DNA from: Paulinella micropora
Lineage: Eukaryota > Cercozoa > Imbricatea > Euglyphida > Paulinellidae
DNA length: 64,000 nucleotides
NCBI GenBank assembly: GCA_019918135.1
Contig: WBZZ01002414.1
Coordinates: 140,640-204,639, forward strand
Direction: 5' to 3'
Below the pieces are notes generated by a model. It saw nothing but the letters and a program-made list of their open reading frames with translations. It was not told the origin of the DNA and made no database searches. The position numbers and the translations under genes are program-made. Shown here piece after piece: positions 20,098 to 31,300 of the stretch; within the stretch, counting starts at the first letter, position 1, and the number at the start of each line of letters is the position of its first letter.

Positions 20098-21083
20098 CGC
20101 CGCGCCTCTTTACGCCGAGGAAAGCGCCCGTCCATGCAAATAGCATCGGCGGTATCTGCAACACACACTACACGCATTTCCGCCGGTGTCACTGGACGCT
20201 GCCGCGTCGCTTCGTGCCCTTCGGCGCCCGCCAGCACCCCCAGCGTCGCCAGAACCTGCCTCACGCACTACACACACTCTCCATCGCATCGCCAACGCCT
20301 CTACTCTCATGCCTTATGGACTTTCAGCTGCTCCTAACAATACACATCATGAGGTACGGGTGTCCCCGAGTGGAGCCAGATCGGACGGCGTGCCGCTGAA
20401 ACTCCTTCCCCCACGTGGGTATAGAAGGCGCGAACCTAGCGGTACCTATAGGGTCTTACAGACAAGTATAGTAATCCCAGCCGAAGCTGCTCAGTTAGAA
20501 ATGCAACGGTGGAGGGTGTGAATGCATGGGGCAAGGCATGGCAACGCAGCAAGGCACTGGCAGGCATTGGGACCGACTGAAGCCCCTCTCCAACGTGCGC
20601 TCATCATGTGTTCCAGTTAGGCAAGCCCGAAGAAGCGAAGATAGGGAGGAGACAAAACCCAGATAGGATGAAGATAGGATGAACATGAAGCCGAAATGGA
20701 GCCGAGTTGGAACAGGTCAACTCGGCCCCATCTCGGTTCAATGTGAATCCTATCTTCAACCCATCTCGGTACTGTTTCCTCCGAATGCTCACCTCAACAA
20801 GATCACCAAACCGGAACTGGAAGCCCCCAGGCATTTACTCGGCAGGAAATTCGGCGAAAATGGGCTAACCAGGAAACCAGACCCAAACCAACAGCCAAGA
20901 AAAACGAGCCAACCAACAATCCAACAGACAACCCCACAACCTGCCTGGCCGAACCCCTACCGAGTAAATGCCCAGTTGAGAGTTGCGCATATCCCGGTGA
21001 CCGCCCTCCCCAAGCGGTCACCTTCGTGGGGAGAGGCCCAACCACCTCCTCTTCCCATGGAGTGCCATCTTGTGCACCCCTCC
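20098..21083 (-). promoter_or_regulatory. LINE 5' UTR / promoter region
   Basis: Non-coding leader of the LINE. The first about 58 bases are conserved with the 600-bp element and can fold into a 9-bp GGGAAGAGG-type hairpin, which is the part most likely to hold an internal promoter or a 5' processing structure. Confidence 0.6.
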
Positions 21084-21100
21084 AAATAATAACAATAATA

Positions 21101-21131
<31 letters not shown>

Positions 21132-21133
21132 TA
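21084..21133. repeat. (AAT)n between two LINE copies
   Basis: Tail of the second LINE copy, abutting the 5' end of the full-length LINE. Confidence 0.93.
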
Positions 21134-23257
21134 GGCTTCCTCAGACTATAGCATCAGATCCAGATCCTGGACATGTGCCTCCATTGGGTCACCGGGGTCA
21201 GCCGATCCCAACGCATTGTCAGAACACCAAACAGACATAGCAGCAACAGCAACAGCAGGGGCAGATGGGGGCTGTGAAGTGCATGAAGAGCTAGATGCGA
21301 GGGTGTTAGCTGAAGAGAAGAACTCCGAGACACTACGCTGCGCTCCCGAACCCCTCTCCCTAGCCAGGACGTCCACTCTGCGCGGACGGCCGCGCCGCGC
21401 AACATCAACGTCACTTGGGGGAGAGGGTGGGACAGAAGCTGATGGAACCTCAGTGAGGTCAATCACCTCCTCGCCCCCATCCTCCACCCCAAGCTCCTCC
21501 CTTTTACCCTCCCTAGCAGACCAACACTCAGACACATATGATCCAAACAACACATCCAACTTTGGAGGGGGACGCAACGCTGTAACCCCTAACAACGCAG
21601 CAAGCCTAAAGTTACTGCGGAAGCGCGACTTCCCCTGAAAAAACTTACAAAACAATCGTGATTGATCCACAGGCGACATATCATCCCAACCCTGCCGCAC
21701 AGAGCCCTCCCGCTCCCGCCCAAGCAACACATCCTCCACCACAACCTCACCGCCTACGACCTCACCACCCTCCTCACTCCCTCCATCCCCCTCAGCAGCC
21801 CCCACAGCCATGCCACCGAGCCTCTGCATACTCAGCAACAGCTGCTTACGTCTCCCCTCATGCATGGGGCAATCCCATAAGAAGTGCGCAAGGGACTCAT
21901 TGACATCATCATGACAACAGAAGCAGTGAGGGGACATGCCACTGACCAACTTGCTGCGGTACAACCGAAGGCGGTTGTTGCAGCTGAGCAACCTTCTCCG
22001 AAGCAGATTATAATGCGCATCATCAAGGGCTGCCCATCTTGGGAACTCCTTAGTTCCAAAGACTTGTCTTAGGATGACTCGCAGGCCATCAGTAAGATCG
22101 CTGCCTGCCTCTCGCTTGTCCCACATCAGTTGCTGCACCATCTTGACGTCCTGCCGAAGGGCCCACTTGTCCACAGTCGAGCCCCAACCCTCGAGGTCCT
22201 TCTCTGAGCTATTTAGAAGCTCCTGAAGCCCTTGTTGTAGATCCATTGAGTCCCTGATAGCGGCTTCGGCCTCCGCAGTCCAGTCAGATTTAACTTGAGA
22301 TGCGACGACAGGAAATCGCTCCTCCGGTAGAACATGCAGCCGTCCATAGAACTTCAGGTTGTGCCGCCAGTCGCAAACTCTCCGCACTCAAAGAGCGCGC
22401 CAGCAAGAGTGTAATCCACTTGCTTGTCTTAGGGCTGATGCCGAGAATCATCCGCATGGGGCGCAGCATTGCTGCCTCCAGCTTGGTACGCTGCGATACG
22501 GGGGCACGCCAGACATCGAAGGCGTACTTCAGCTTGGCTCCACAAGTTGATTCCATCACATGAGACGATACCTAGCTTGTATCTCACCTGCACACCACAA
22601 AGAGTACCAACCTGCGGTGGCGACTTCAGTGACACGCGTAGCCCGCAGGGCCTGCTCCTTCCACTTCAGGTCGTCGGTGACAATCACTCCCAGGTACTTG
22701 TATTGACTGGTGACACAAAGCTTCTGGCAGCGGAACCACACCACGGGCTCACCCGCTCTCTGATTCTTGGTCGTTTCGCCTTGCTCGACGTGTAAATGGG
22801 CATGATTTCCGTCTTGCCGGGCTTCAGGTTGACTTCCAGCCGATAATCTTCCGCGAACTTGGCCACAACATTGACCATCTTCTGGAGCTCGGTGCGACTG
22901 TGAGCGATGAGAGCCACGTCATCCGCGAGAAGTGCCTTGATGTCGTTCAGCCGCTTCACATCCGTGGTCTTGAGGGCACTGGCCAGCCGATCACACAGCT
23001 CATCCATAAAGACGTTGAAGAGTGTGGGAGAGAGGGGGGACCCCTGTTGGACCCCTACACCCTCCAGTACTTCGGGGGTGAGTGCTCCATCAACTAGCAC
23101 TTGCGACGAAGTCTGCTCGTAGCACCTGCGTAGCGTGCGCCAGAACTTGCCCCTTACACCCAGCTTCCAGAGCCTCTCAAAAAGGCCATCTCTCCGTACA
23201 GACGGGAAAGCCTTGCGTAGATCGACGAACAGGACATACGACTCCTGCTTCCGTACC
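21134..23257 (-). mobile_element. second LINE copy, 5'-truncated and broken
   Basis: Nearly identical to 14,974-17,090 of the full LINE. Small indels at about 22,360-22,385, 22,540-22,560, 22,755 and 22,925 shift the frame, so the protein is split into pieces of 413, 89, 62 and 261 codons. The YADD region has lost codons (ALLADDVAL replaces ALLYADDVAL). Homology ends abruptly at about 23,257, where copia-like coding sequence begins; the rest of the LINE is absent. Confidence 0.92.
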
Positions 23258-23274
23258 TGTTTCAACAATGCAAG

Positions 23275-23922
23275 TTTGGATGAGCTACGATACTGGCGAT
23301 GGATGTACAACCTACGGATAGCACCTGACGATTGGGAAGAATGGGTGGTTCGCATGGTGGAGAACGAGCCTGTTGACAAAGGTGTGCATATGCTGGAGGA
23401 GTGCGAGATGTGTAGCTTGCCTGGAAAGAAGAAGAGATGTGAGCGTTGCAAGATGGTGGTGTATTGCAATGAGGCCTGCCAGAAGCAAGATTACCCAGTT
23501 CACAAAATATTTTGTTTGTGGACGCGAAAAGATGATGTGAAGCCGTCGTGGCAGGCGGTTTACGACAACAGGAGGTTGCTTCCGCCTCGAGGGCTTGGAC
23601 CCATGGATCGACGTTGGCCAAGATGAGGGGGGACTTAGCCTACAACAGGATGCTACGATATTGTCACATAATGCCGGAACCGGGGAAGACGGAGCTAATG
23701 CCACGCTACAATCGGGATCTGATGATGAACCCACCGTCGAACGTAATGCCATGGATGGAGATAAGCTGGGAAGGCTTGATGGATGCTTTGGAAGAGGCGG
23801 ACACCGAGAACCAAAGGATGATCTTGCGCGAAACGGCGATGCAATATCTGGCTCCGTTCGGTTACCCACCGGAGAGGAAGAGGCAAAGGTCCAGGACGTC
23901 TCAGGACGTGGAGAAAGCCTAA
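23275..23922 (+). pseudogene. copia 1 MYND-finger module
   Basis: One frame (to 23,626) encodes a segment with paired Trp (YWRWMYNLRIAPDDWEEW), then a complete MYND finger at 23,402-23,515: C-x2-C-x8-C-x2-C-x5-C-x3-C-x7-H-x3-C. A second frame (23,622-23,922) continues with DLAYNRMLRY and a charged tail. Both parts align by eye with the same region of copia 2, including the AYxRMxRY motif, so the MYND module is inherited with the element and not a chance insertion. MYND fingers usually bind proline-rich peptides; the role in a retroelement is unknown. Confidence 0.75.
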
Positions 23923-23980
23923 GAAGTTAAGGAGGCCCAATCGGTCTCGCTGGAAGGTCAACTGCCACAGCAACGCCAAG

Positions 23981-24373
23981 GTGAGCAACTGGGTGGGCAG
24001 GCAAGGACCTTGGGATCAACTTAATACGGTGAATACGATTCATCGAGACCTCACGGAGGTGGAACCGGTTCCAAGCACAGGGGATGATGCGGTGCCTGAA
24101 GAGGAAAAGAAGCCACCTAATACACCTCAGGAAGACGAGTATGAAGAAAACGCTACACACATGATGGGTAGTGACCCGTCGGTGTGGTCGTTGGGGTCAC
24201 CGCTCCATGGTGTACAGCAAGCTGGGGAAAGATATCTGGATTTACTTCGGCAACAAGAAGAATTGGAGGATGAGGATGAAAAACCTAATGGGGTGGAGGC
24301 AAGCTCGGTTACGGATGGCGGTTCCAGTGGGCGACCTAGGGGCTTATGGCGTTTGAAGGGGACGGGGGAGTAG
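23981..24373 (+). pseudogene. copia 1 acidic linker before the protease
   Basis: 130 codons of acidic, Pro/Glu-rich sequence (VPEEEKKPPNTPQEDEYEE) that lies between the MYND module and the protease. No domain recognised; probably a Gag-Pol linker. Confidence 0.5.
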
Positions 24374-24838
24374 GGGTGGAGACCGAGGTGTTCTTGGACT
24401 GCGGTACGACCCGTCACCTTGTTCCTGATGGCAGGATGTTACGAGATAAACAGGACGAGGACCTGGAGCTGGTTGGGATCTCGGGGCCTACGAGGACGTC
24501 GGAAAAGGGGACAGCGTCGTTTGTTGGAGTCGATGGCTGTGGTGAACCGCGCGACGTGACGATGGGCGAAACGTATAGCCTGGAAACGTTGGACAGGGGT
24601 GCTCTTCTCGGCGGGGCAACTGCAAAAGAAAGGCTATGCGATTATACTGCAGGGCAACGGTTTCTTTGTGACCAAAGAAAAGATTGAGGTTGACCCAGGG
24701 AAGCAGATATTGGTAGGCGATTTCGATCAGGACACCTGCCAGTATACATTTAAGCAAGCGGAGAAAGCAGGGGTGAAAGGACGAGATGAAAGCAAGTGCC
24801 CGTACCCTGGTCTGCTGCGTTTTGGAACACAACGATGA
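24346..24838 (+). pseudogene. copia 1 protease and pre-integrase
   Basis: The first frame has an aspartic-protease-like active site VFLDCGTTRHLV, matching the copia DSGAT.H motif with C for S and T for A. The overlapping second frame (24,599-24,838) has LFSAGQLQKKGYAIILQGNG, the usual segment between protease and integrase. A frameshift separates the two. Confidence 0.72.
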
Positions 24839-24995
24839 AGCCCTCTACGACAACTGACCTACAATCCTCGCATGACGTCTGGCACTTTGGGGAGACGATG
24901 GGAAGACAGTTTGTCAGGATGAACAATATAAACCTTAAAGGCCGCTCAAGGGGTCGTTTGCCGACCTTTCTTGCACATCCTATCAAACAACTAAG

Positions 24996-25739
24996 ATGAA
25001 ACAACGCTCTAACTATGAGAGAGCTTCCTTGACTGTCTACGAAAGAGCTGGAGAGGATTGGAGAGGGGACGGGACTGGTAAGATTGCGTTTCCTATGTAT
25101 GGAGGGACACCGTATTGCAATGTGTTTGTCAACAACGTCTCTGTCTATATCAAGAACCTTTGGGTACGGACAAGGGAGCAAGAGGGGACGCTGAGGCAAG
25201 TGGAAGAGCTGCAGGCATGGTCTCGCACGCAGACGGGCAATATGATGAAGAAATTCCGGACGGACAAAGAGTGGGTGGCGACCTACATCAATGATCATTT
25301 GCGAAAGACAGGTGTGGAGCGACACTTGCCGGTTCGTGCGGATCCTAATAAGGATGCGTACGCGGAAGCTGCGATAAAGATTGTGTTTAACCTTGCGGCT
25401 ACGTTGCTGGTTGCACGATCTGTGCCTTTATACTTCCTACCTTTAGCGGTTAACTACTCTGTGTTTCTCCTCAACATGCAAGGGCGTGCTGGAGACAAGG
25501 TGTCGAGGCATGAAGCCTTCTACAAGAGGCCGCCGCCAAATTATTCGATTCTCTACCCATTTGGATGCCTCTGTGTAATCTATAAAGGGGACAAGAAGGG
25601 AGAAGAGAAAGGGGAGCCTGGTGTGTTTCTGGGAGTTATTAATGTGGAGCAGTCAGCCTACGTCGTGTGGAGCTACTACGAGGGCAGGATCAAGACATCA
25701 GCTGACGCGGTGGTGAAGGAGCCTACGGTGCATGCGTAA
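24996..25739 (+). pseudogene. copia 1 integrase core
   Basis: 247 codons in one open frame. The order matches a copia integrase: WRGDGTGKIAFP, then YCNVFVNNVSVYIKNL (the usual first Asp pair is replaced by NN), FRTDKEW (second Asp) and KDAYAEAAIK (catalytic Glu), then FYKRPPP and FGCLCVIY of the C-terminal part. The altered catalytic Asp suggests loss of activity. Confidence 0.8.
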
Positions 25740-26284
25740 CCTACTTTGTACCCAAAAGGGAGAATGGCGTCGTCGTACCAGCATGCCTTTCACACTTCTG
25801 AAAAGTTCGACAGGAGTTTGTGGGGAAAAGTGACGGTACACCCGGTACATTTTTCACCAAGGACGAGTGGCAAGTCATTAGTGGGTTGCCAGAGGTGGCG
25901 CTGGGTACCGTCCCAGTGACTGGGAATGAGAGCTCAATTGCTGGAAGCAACGGTAAGGGTGTTGAGCAAGACCAACAGAGCGACGAAGGTGTTGTGAGGT
26001 TGGTCGACAACGAGGAGACACCAAGCTTGGACACTTCTGCAACAGCTGCTTTGGGCAAACGTGCTGGTGGGGGTGTAGGAGTTGCGTCCAGGCAGAGTCG
26101 TGAGAAGGGGGTTCGTGGGCAGCTGTGGGAAATTCCGATGCCTATGATGCAGTGGGTCGTAGGGATGCGAGGGGTGTGCCTGTTCGGTGGACAGAAAACA
26201 CTATTGATGTGTCGACCATTACTAATCAACCGAGAAATAGAAAGCAAACGAATGCTAGCAATTTCCGCTCTGGTGCATTTCTCG

Positions 26285-27448
26285 TGACAACACCGGTTCC
26301 CTATCGTTCGGCGAGGGAGTGGGGGAAATTCAATGAGCTGAGGTTTGCAGATATAGACAAGCGTTTGCGATTGGGGGCCATCAAGGAGAGGCATGTCAGC
26401 GAGAAGCCGCCTGGTGAGCCTGCGGTGCCAATGAGATTTGCAGACTTTGAAAAGAGGAACGAGTCGGGGGGAGAGGTGGTAGAGAGGAAGTCAAGGCTGG
26501 CGGGCATTGGGTGTGCTCAACCCAAGTGGCAATAGTAACAGTCACAAATAAATTAAATACGACGCAGTGGATATACCAACGAGCAGGATTGAGTTGGTGT
26601 GGCTAACGTGTGCGTTGGCAGTGCTGCAGGGCACTGAGTTGTTTGGTAGTGACGAGGAGAGTGCTTTTTCGAATGTCAAGCTAGATCAAGGGGTGTGGTT
26701 GCAGCCCCCGAAAGGTTATGCTGCTCCGAATACGCTCTACTTAGCAACAGGAGGAGTCAATGGGTTGAAGCAGTCGGGGCATGTTTACTGGTACACGAGG
26801 GTAGTGCCGACACAGAAAAAGCTTGGTTTTATTCAGAGTGTGATTGAGCCAACGCTGTTTGGCAGGATTGACAAGGTGACGGGTAAGACTGAGACGTTAA
26901 CGTACCACGTTGATGATAGCATCCATGCTGCGAGTTCGGGGGAGAGTCGTGATACATACATCAAGAGGTTGAATGAGGAATGGGGCAACGTTAAGGACTT
27001 GGGGCCCTTGAAGGAGTTCGTCTCCTTATCGTTCAAGGTTGAAAGAGTGGGCGGGGTGTATAGCATGACGATCCTGCAAACCGAGTACATTGCGACGTTG
27101 ATGCATCGGTTCAAGAGGAGTGATGGAAGGGAGTGGATGCCTGCGCGTACGCCCTGGCTACCGGAGGGGTCAAAGATGGAGCCGGCTATGTTGGGGTATA
27201 GCCCTCAGGAGATTGTCGGCAGCTATATCTATCTCAAGGCGAGCGTGCTTGAGTCGGTCTTACCGGTGAGCGTTATTGCAGAGCATCAGTCGGACAGGGA
27301 CAAGTTTGATTACTGCGCTGCTGAACAAATCATGAAATACTTTGTGCATGTGATGCATCGTGGGGTAAAGTATTCATCGAATGGAAACAGGATCATTGAG
27401 GCTGATGCTGATTCATCGTTGGGGAATGGCTCGAAGATGTACTCGTGA
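26285..27448 (+). pseudogene. copia 1 reverse transcriptase
   Basis: Two adjacent frames cover a copia-type RT. The upstream one (to 26,535) has EWGKFNELRFADIDKRLRLG and a KSRLAGIGCAQPKW segment, equivalent to KARLVARGxxQ. The downstream one (26,567-27,448) has ESAFSNVKLDQGVWLQPPKGY, VNGLKQSGHVYWY and the catalytic YHVDDSIHAA. Stops between them break the gene. Confidence 0.83.
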
Positions 27449-27460
27449 ACAGGCGGGTGT

Positions 27461-27886
27461 GTGTTTTTGGCCAATGGCCCTATTACGGTGAGGGCAAGTA
27501 CGCAGAAGCACCTGGCTACGGGAACTCAGGAGAGTGAGACGTACGGGCTTTCGGAGGTGATTCATGATGCGATCGCGTGCAAGAACGTGGTGATGTCGCT
27601 GCCGTGGTCGGAGGGGAATGAATTGAAGGTGGAGTTGGAGTCGGCACCCGTGATCCGAGTTGACAATCAGGCGGTGTGGTTGTCGGCACCGAAGGCGGTG
27701 TTTGGGGAAAAGTTGCGTCATATTGCTTTGCGGTATTGCCATATTGCCGAATCGATAGGGAAGGGGGAGATAGTGCTTAGGTGGGTTGCGTCGGGGGATA
27801 ACCGAGCAGACATTTTATCGAAGCGCATCCCTAGTCCATCTGTCTTCCGAATTGGTGCTGATCGTTTGTCGGATTTCGCGAAGTAG
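27461..27886 (+). pseudogene. copia 1 RNase H
   Basis: About 140 codons with KHLATGTQESETYGLSEVI, VDNQAVWL, KLRHIALRYCHIAESI and NRADILSKRI, the standard copia RNase H order. It follows the RT after one stop codon. Confidence 0.83.
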
Positions 27887-28478
27887 TGACATTGGTAGTC
27901 AAGGACTTGACTGTGCTCCTATGTGAGTTATAGTGTAACTATATGTGACACTGTTATATTCATACTCATATCGAATTAGGGGGAGCTTTATACCAATTTG
28001 GATAAGGGTTAGATTGTATTGATAATTCGATAGACCGTATTGATAACATTGAGGTATTATTATTGATTAGACGGACCGACACATGATTTATTTGTTGTTA
28101 GTTCTGACACTTGTAATTACAGTGATCAGGTCATACACGCGGTTTGGTGCGCGCCTATTTACCTCAATCAGTTCTAGTTATTAAAGTTCTCATATTTGCC
28201 AAATCTAGCAAGTCACCAAGTGCTCCGGTCTAGGACCTGACCTCTACGCTTGAATAAACAGGTGGATTTTATTACATTGCATGCTCACCACACCCAGAGA
28301 GGCGACTTTGTAGTATGTATTCATTTTCTGTTCAAGTCCGTTCAAGTTCATTGCACACATAGGACAGTCCCTCAGCCAAGCCTCCGACCATCGAGTAGCA
28401 AACATCTAATAAGGTCTCCTTTGCAAATTCCAGACCTTTTTGCTACACGGTGGGTCTTTTACGTTCAGGTGTGACGAA
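27887..28478. other. copia 1 3' end and intergenic
   Basis: Contains the polypurine tract TTAGGGGGAGC near 27,976 and probably a 3' LTR remnant after it. No second LTR copy is present in the window to set its limits. Confidence 0.45.
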
Positions 28479-29144
28479 ATGAGTCTTCCAGCCTCGTTTC
28501 CACGCCCCAATTACAACCTGGTCTCCAAGGAAGTCTACTATCGTGAAGAGTGTCTCAACATTTTTCGCACGCTGCACACCACCCTCAAGGTCCCATTAAT
28601 GGATACGTACCGCAAGGCCCTCAAGGACTGCTCGGCAAAGAAGCTCTCTCCCCAGACGGATGGAATCAGCCGCGCCCACTTCATCAAGGTAGTCCTCATG
28701 ACCTTAGAGAAAGACCTTTGCCCCCTCCTAGCGAAAGCGGTTAAGGATGGTCTTCTCAACCTGGAGGAGCCTTTTATCCCCATGCAGCCCCTTGAGCAAA
28801 TGGTGGATTACTGGCTTGACTCCTCTGTTTTCCACAAGTGGACCTCTTTTAGGGGTGAAAGAGACTTAGTTATTAGTCGGTACAATGACCTTGCGAAAAA
28901 AGTTGGTTGGATTTTATCCCCGGATTACGTCCCCAGCTCTTTGCGCTACGGGACGGGAGCTCTGCCCACGGGCACGGTGGCACCTACTATGGGACTATCT
29001 CGCCCTCTGCCGGCAGCTGCAACAATGACTACGACCACGACGATGGCGATGCCTACGGCTACGGCGACAGCTGGATTGCCGGCTGTTATTCCTTGCATTT
29101 CTCATACATATCATCTGAAATATATTTTGAATATTAATTCGTAA
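28479..29144 (+). CDS. unknown 221-aa protein
   Basis: Starts at ATG 28,479 (MSLPASFPRPNY); an upstream in-frame ATG at 28,440 adds 13 residues. The first 160 residues look like a soluble helical protein (YREECLNIFRTLHTTL, FIKVVLMTLEKDLCPLL, MVDYWLDSSVFHKW). The C-terminus becomes Thr/Ala-rich low complexity, and in another frame the same DNA codes for an acidic Gly/Tyr-rich tail, so the true end is uncertain. It lies between two copia elements and could be a host gene or the gag of a further element. No family recognised. Confidence 0.4.
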   Translation: MSLPASFPRPNYNLVSKEVYYREECLNIFRTLHTTLKVPLMDTYRKALKDCSAKKLSPQTDGISRAHFIKVVLMTLEKDLCPLLAKAVKDGLLNLEEPFIPMQPLEQMVDYWLDSSVFHKWTSFRGERDLVISRYNDLAKKVGWILSPDYVPSSLRYGTGALPTGTVAPTMGLSRPLPAAATMTTTTTMAMPTATATAGLPAVIPCISHTYHLKYILNINS

Positions 29145-29684
29145 CCGGTATTAATTTCTCCATTAAGGACAATACAACCGGTGTTTCCTCGGTCTTGGCG
29201 TAACGATCGAAACAGTTATAACGTACCGTTACTTACGGTACGCCGTTACTCACGGACTGATTGGCCATTGCCAATATTTACGATACTCAGTTGACATTGC
29301 CAATGTCATTTGAATCAGTGCCACTTTATTAGTTTCTCCACTAATATCTGTCTCTGACTCATCACTGTTTCGAGCTTTACGATGCTGTGGAACCACATGT
29401 TCATAAAGGTACAAACTGTTCAGAGCGCGCCCTATCTTACCCGTATTTCCATACAGACTTCAGCTGAGGCACGCAGCTAGCTTGAGGCACGCTCCCTCAC
29501 AGGTCGTTACCGAGTTGTACCTTCTCCCTTCTCATTAAATTATTATTAGCGTCCGTAATATACCAGTGTCAGTCGTATTACCGTCCGCAGTATTCCCGTC
29601 CGTCGTATTACCGTCCGCAGTATTCCCGTCCGTTGTTTTAGGTACAAGTATTCTACTCGGAAGATTCATCCGTGTCGATAAAGA
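29145..29684. other. leader of copia 2, with tandem repeat
   Basis: Non-coding DNA upstream of the gag start; the likely place of a 5' LTR, but no matching 3' LTR is present because the element is truncated at its right end. Confidence 0.4.
29574..29633. repeat. two 30-bp tandem repeats
   Basis: Perfect head-to-tail 30-bp units with CGTATTACCGTCCGCAGT at their start, directly upstream of the copia 2 gag. Confidence 0.88.
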
Positions 29685-31046
29685 ATGGCAGGTCATGAGC
29701 CAGCACTCTATCTTTTGAAGACACCGCGCCTACCACTAACTACACAGAAGTCAGTGGAAGATGCGCAAAGGTTCAACAACTTTCGCTGGAGTTTCCTCCA
29801 ATGGGCCGAAGCAGCCGACCCCAAGATGCTCATCAGTCTTCGCGACGACACGTCTCCTATTACGAGAGCCGAGATGAAGATCATGATCCATCCTTAACCA
29901 GCACCAGCCCCGGGGGTAGAAGACCCCGACCAACAATTACGAGTCAATGTTCAAGCTCTGCCCAACCCACCAAGGGAACAACTAGCAGCATGCTTCACTG
30001 CCCAATAACAGCTCAAAATGAGGACCAAAGTAAGAGCATTCATTGCCGAAGCAGTGAATGGACACCCCATCCTCCTTTCACTAAGGGCAGCTTGACGAGA
30101 GCCGCACCAAATGTGGCAACACCTCATCCAAGAGTTTTGCCTTTCAGACGATATCCAACTCGCTCGATTGCAAACAGAGCTCCACGCCGACCGGATTCCC
30201 CCTGGAGCCGACGTGGAGAAGTGGATCAACAGTTTTTCAACACGCTTCGACGAGATGCTAGCCTGTGGACAAGCCTTCGTCGACTCCTTCAAGTGTCAAG
30301 AGTTGTTAAAGTGGATCAAGAACGCTGCACATCTCAACATGTCGGAGGCACCGAACAGCTTGTACTATAGCAAGACCGGACCAGCGGCGAAGCCTACATA
30401 TCCACAACTTTGCGAACAACTCAAGCTACTGGTACAAGCAAACAAGCTTACCGAAAACTTCGACTCGATGTCCCTGGACCATGTGGATGAAAAGTCTTCT
30501 AGCACCACTCTCTACGCACAAGACACACGACAACCGCTATCGCCGACATCACTTCGCAGATGCTTCAACTGCAACGACAAGAACCACCTTCGAAACGATT
30601 GCTGGCGTACGTGTCAACGCGAAGAATGCACACAACAAAACGGCAAGCCCCCTACGCACTCTGGGGCAGAATGTACTCGTGGACGACGCCCTGACGATGC
30701 TCGTGGTCGCTCACCTAGTCGCGCAAGGTCGAGGAGCCGCTCACCGTCAACGAGCACATCATCCCGAGTGGACCGCCGTGCACAAGCCCCAACCCGTAAC
30801 CGAAGGGGCAATACTGTCCGTTTTGCTCAAGACATTGAAACGACCGACCCGGTAGAGTTTACATCTGATGTAGCAGATGACTGGTGCAATCTCATATGCG
30901 ATGAAGATGAGGATTTCGACAATGACGGGTCCGTACAAGAGGAGATGAAAATCTCCATGCAGCCAGCCCCAGGGAGGCCGCCAACTGTACAATCCCCGCA
31001 AAATGTCAACGTCGAGCCTCAACTCCCAGTCACTCCCACCCTCTAA
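29685..31046 (+). pseudogene. copia 2 Gag with CCHC zinc knuckle
   Basis: Begins MAGHEPALYLLKTPRLPL at 29,685, then shifts frame. The main open frame (30,111-31,046) continues the helical Gag (WQHLIQEFCLSDDIQLARL, FSTRFDEMLACGQAF) and carries the canonical nucleocapsid knuckle CFNCNDKNHLRNDC (C-x2-C-x4-H-x4-C), followed by an Arg/Ser-rich segment that would bind RNA, and an acidic end. Confidence 0.82.
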
Positions 31047-31300
31047 TGTCTCCACTGCTATCCCAATTTTGGACGCCCGTGGAGTAGTCAATATCCACAA
31101 CGACTACGTCGTCGACCCTTCGGTTCGGCCACCCAACTTACCATGGGAATCGCTCTCGCGTCACCAGCAGTTGGACGAATTTCGAAAATGACTTTCGAAC
31201 CAAACTCAATGTTTGGGTCTTCCTAACCAAACTTTACCGCAAGGTCGGTAAACCAGCAGGCTTCCCAGTCCCACCCCGTCATTGGCCGCCGGAATGGAGA

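Larger units (their letters stand above)
14974..21083 (-). mobile_element. full-length APE-type non-LTR retrotransposon (LINE)
   Basis: About 6.1 kb. The 5' end at 21,083 is defined by identity with the 5' end of the 600-bp element at 14,296 and by the abutting (AAT)n tail of the next LINE copy. The 5' UTR is about 990 bp (20,098-21,083), one 1703-aa ORF follows, and the 3' UTR is only about 12 bases before the (ATT)n tail. It inserted into, or next to, the tail of the copy at 21,134-23,257. The intact ORF and near-identity with the neighbour suggest recent activity. Confidence 0.93.
23258..27990 (+). mobile_element. degraded Ty1/copia-like element 1 (MYND type)
   Basis: Ordered remains of a copia polyprotein on the plus strand: MYND module, protease, pre-integrase, integrase, reverse transcriptase, RNase H, then a polypurine tract TTAGGGGGAGC at about 27,976. 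The left LTR and gag start are missing, cut off at the LINE junction. Many frameshifts and stops mark it as inactive. The exact right border is not visible. Confidence 0.85.

Noticed and set aside
15056..20521. Plus-strand frames of 60-191 codons across the LINE
   Set aside because: They are antisense shadows of the intact 1703-aa minus-strand ORF.
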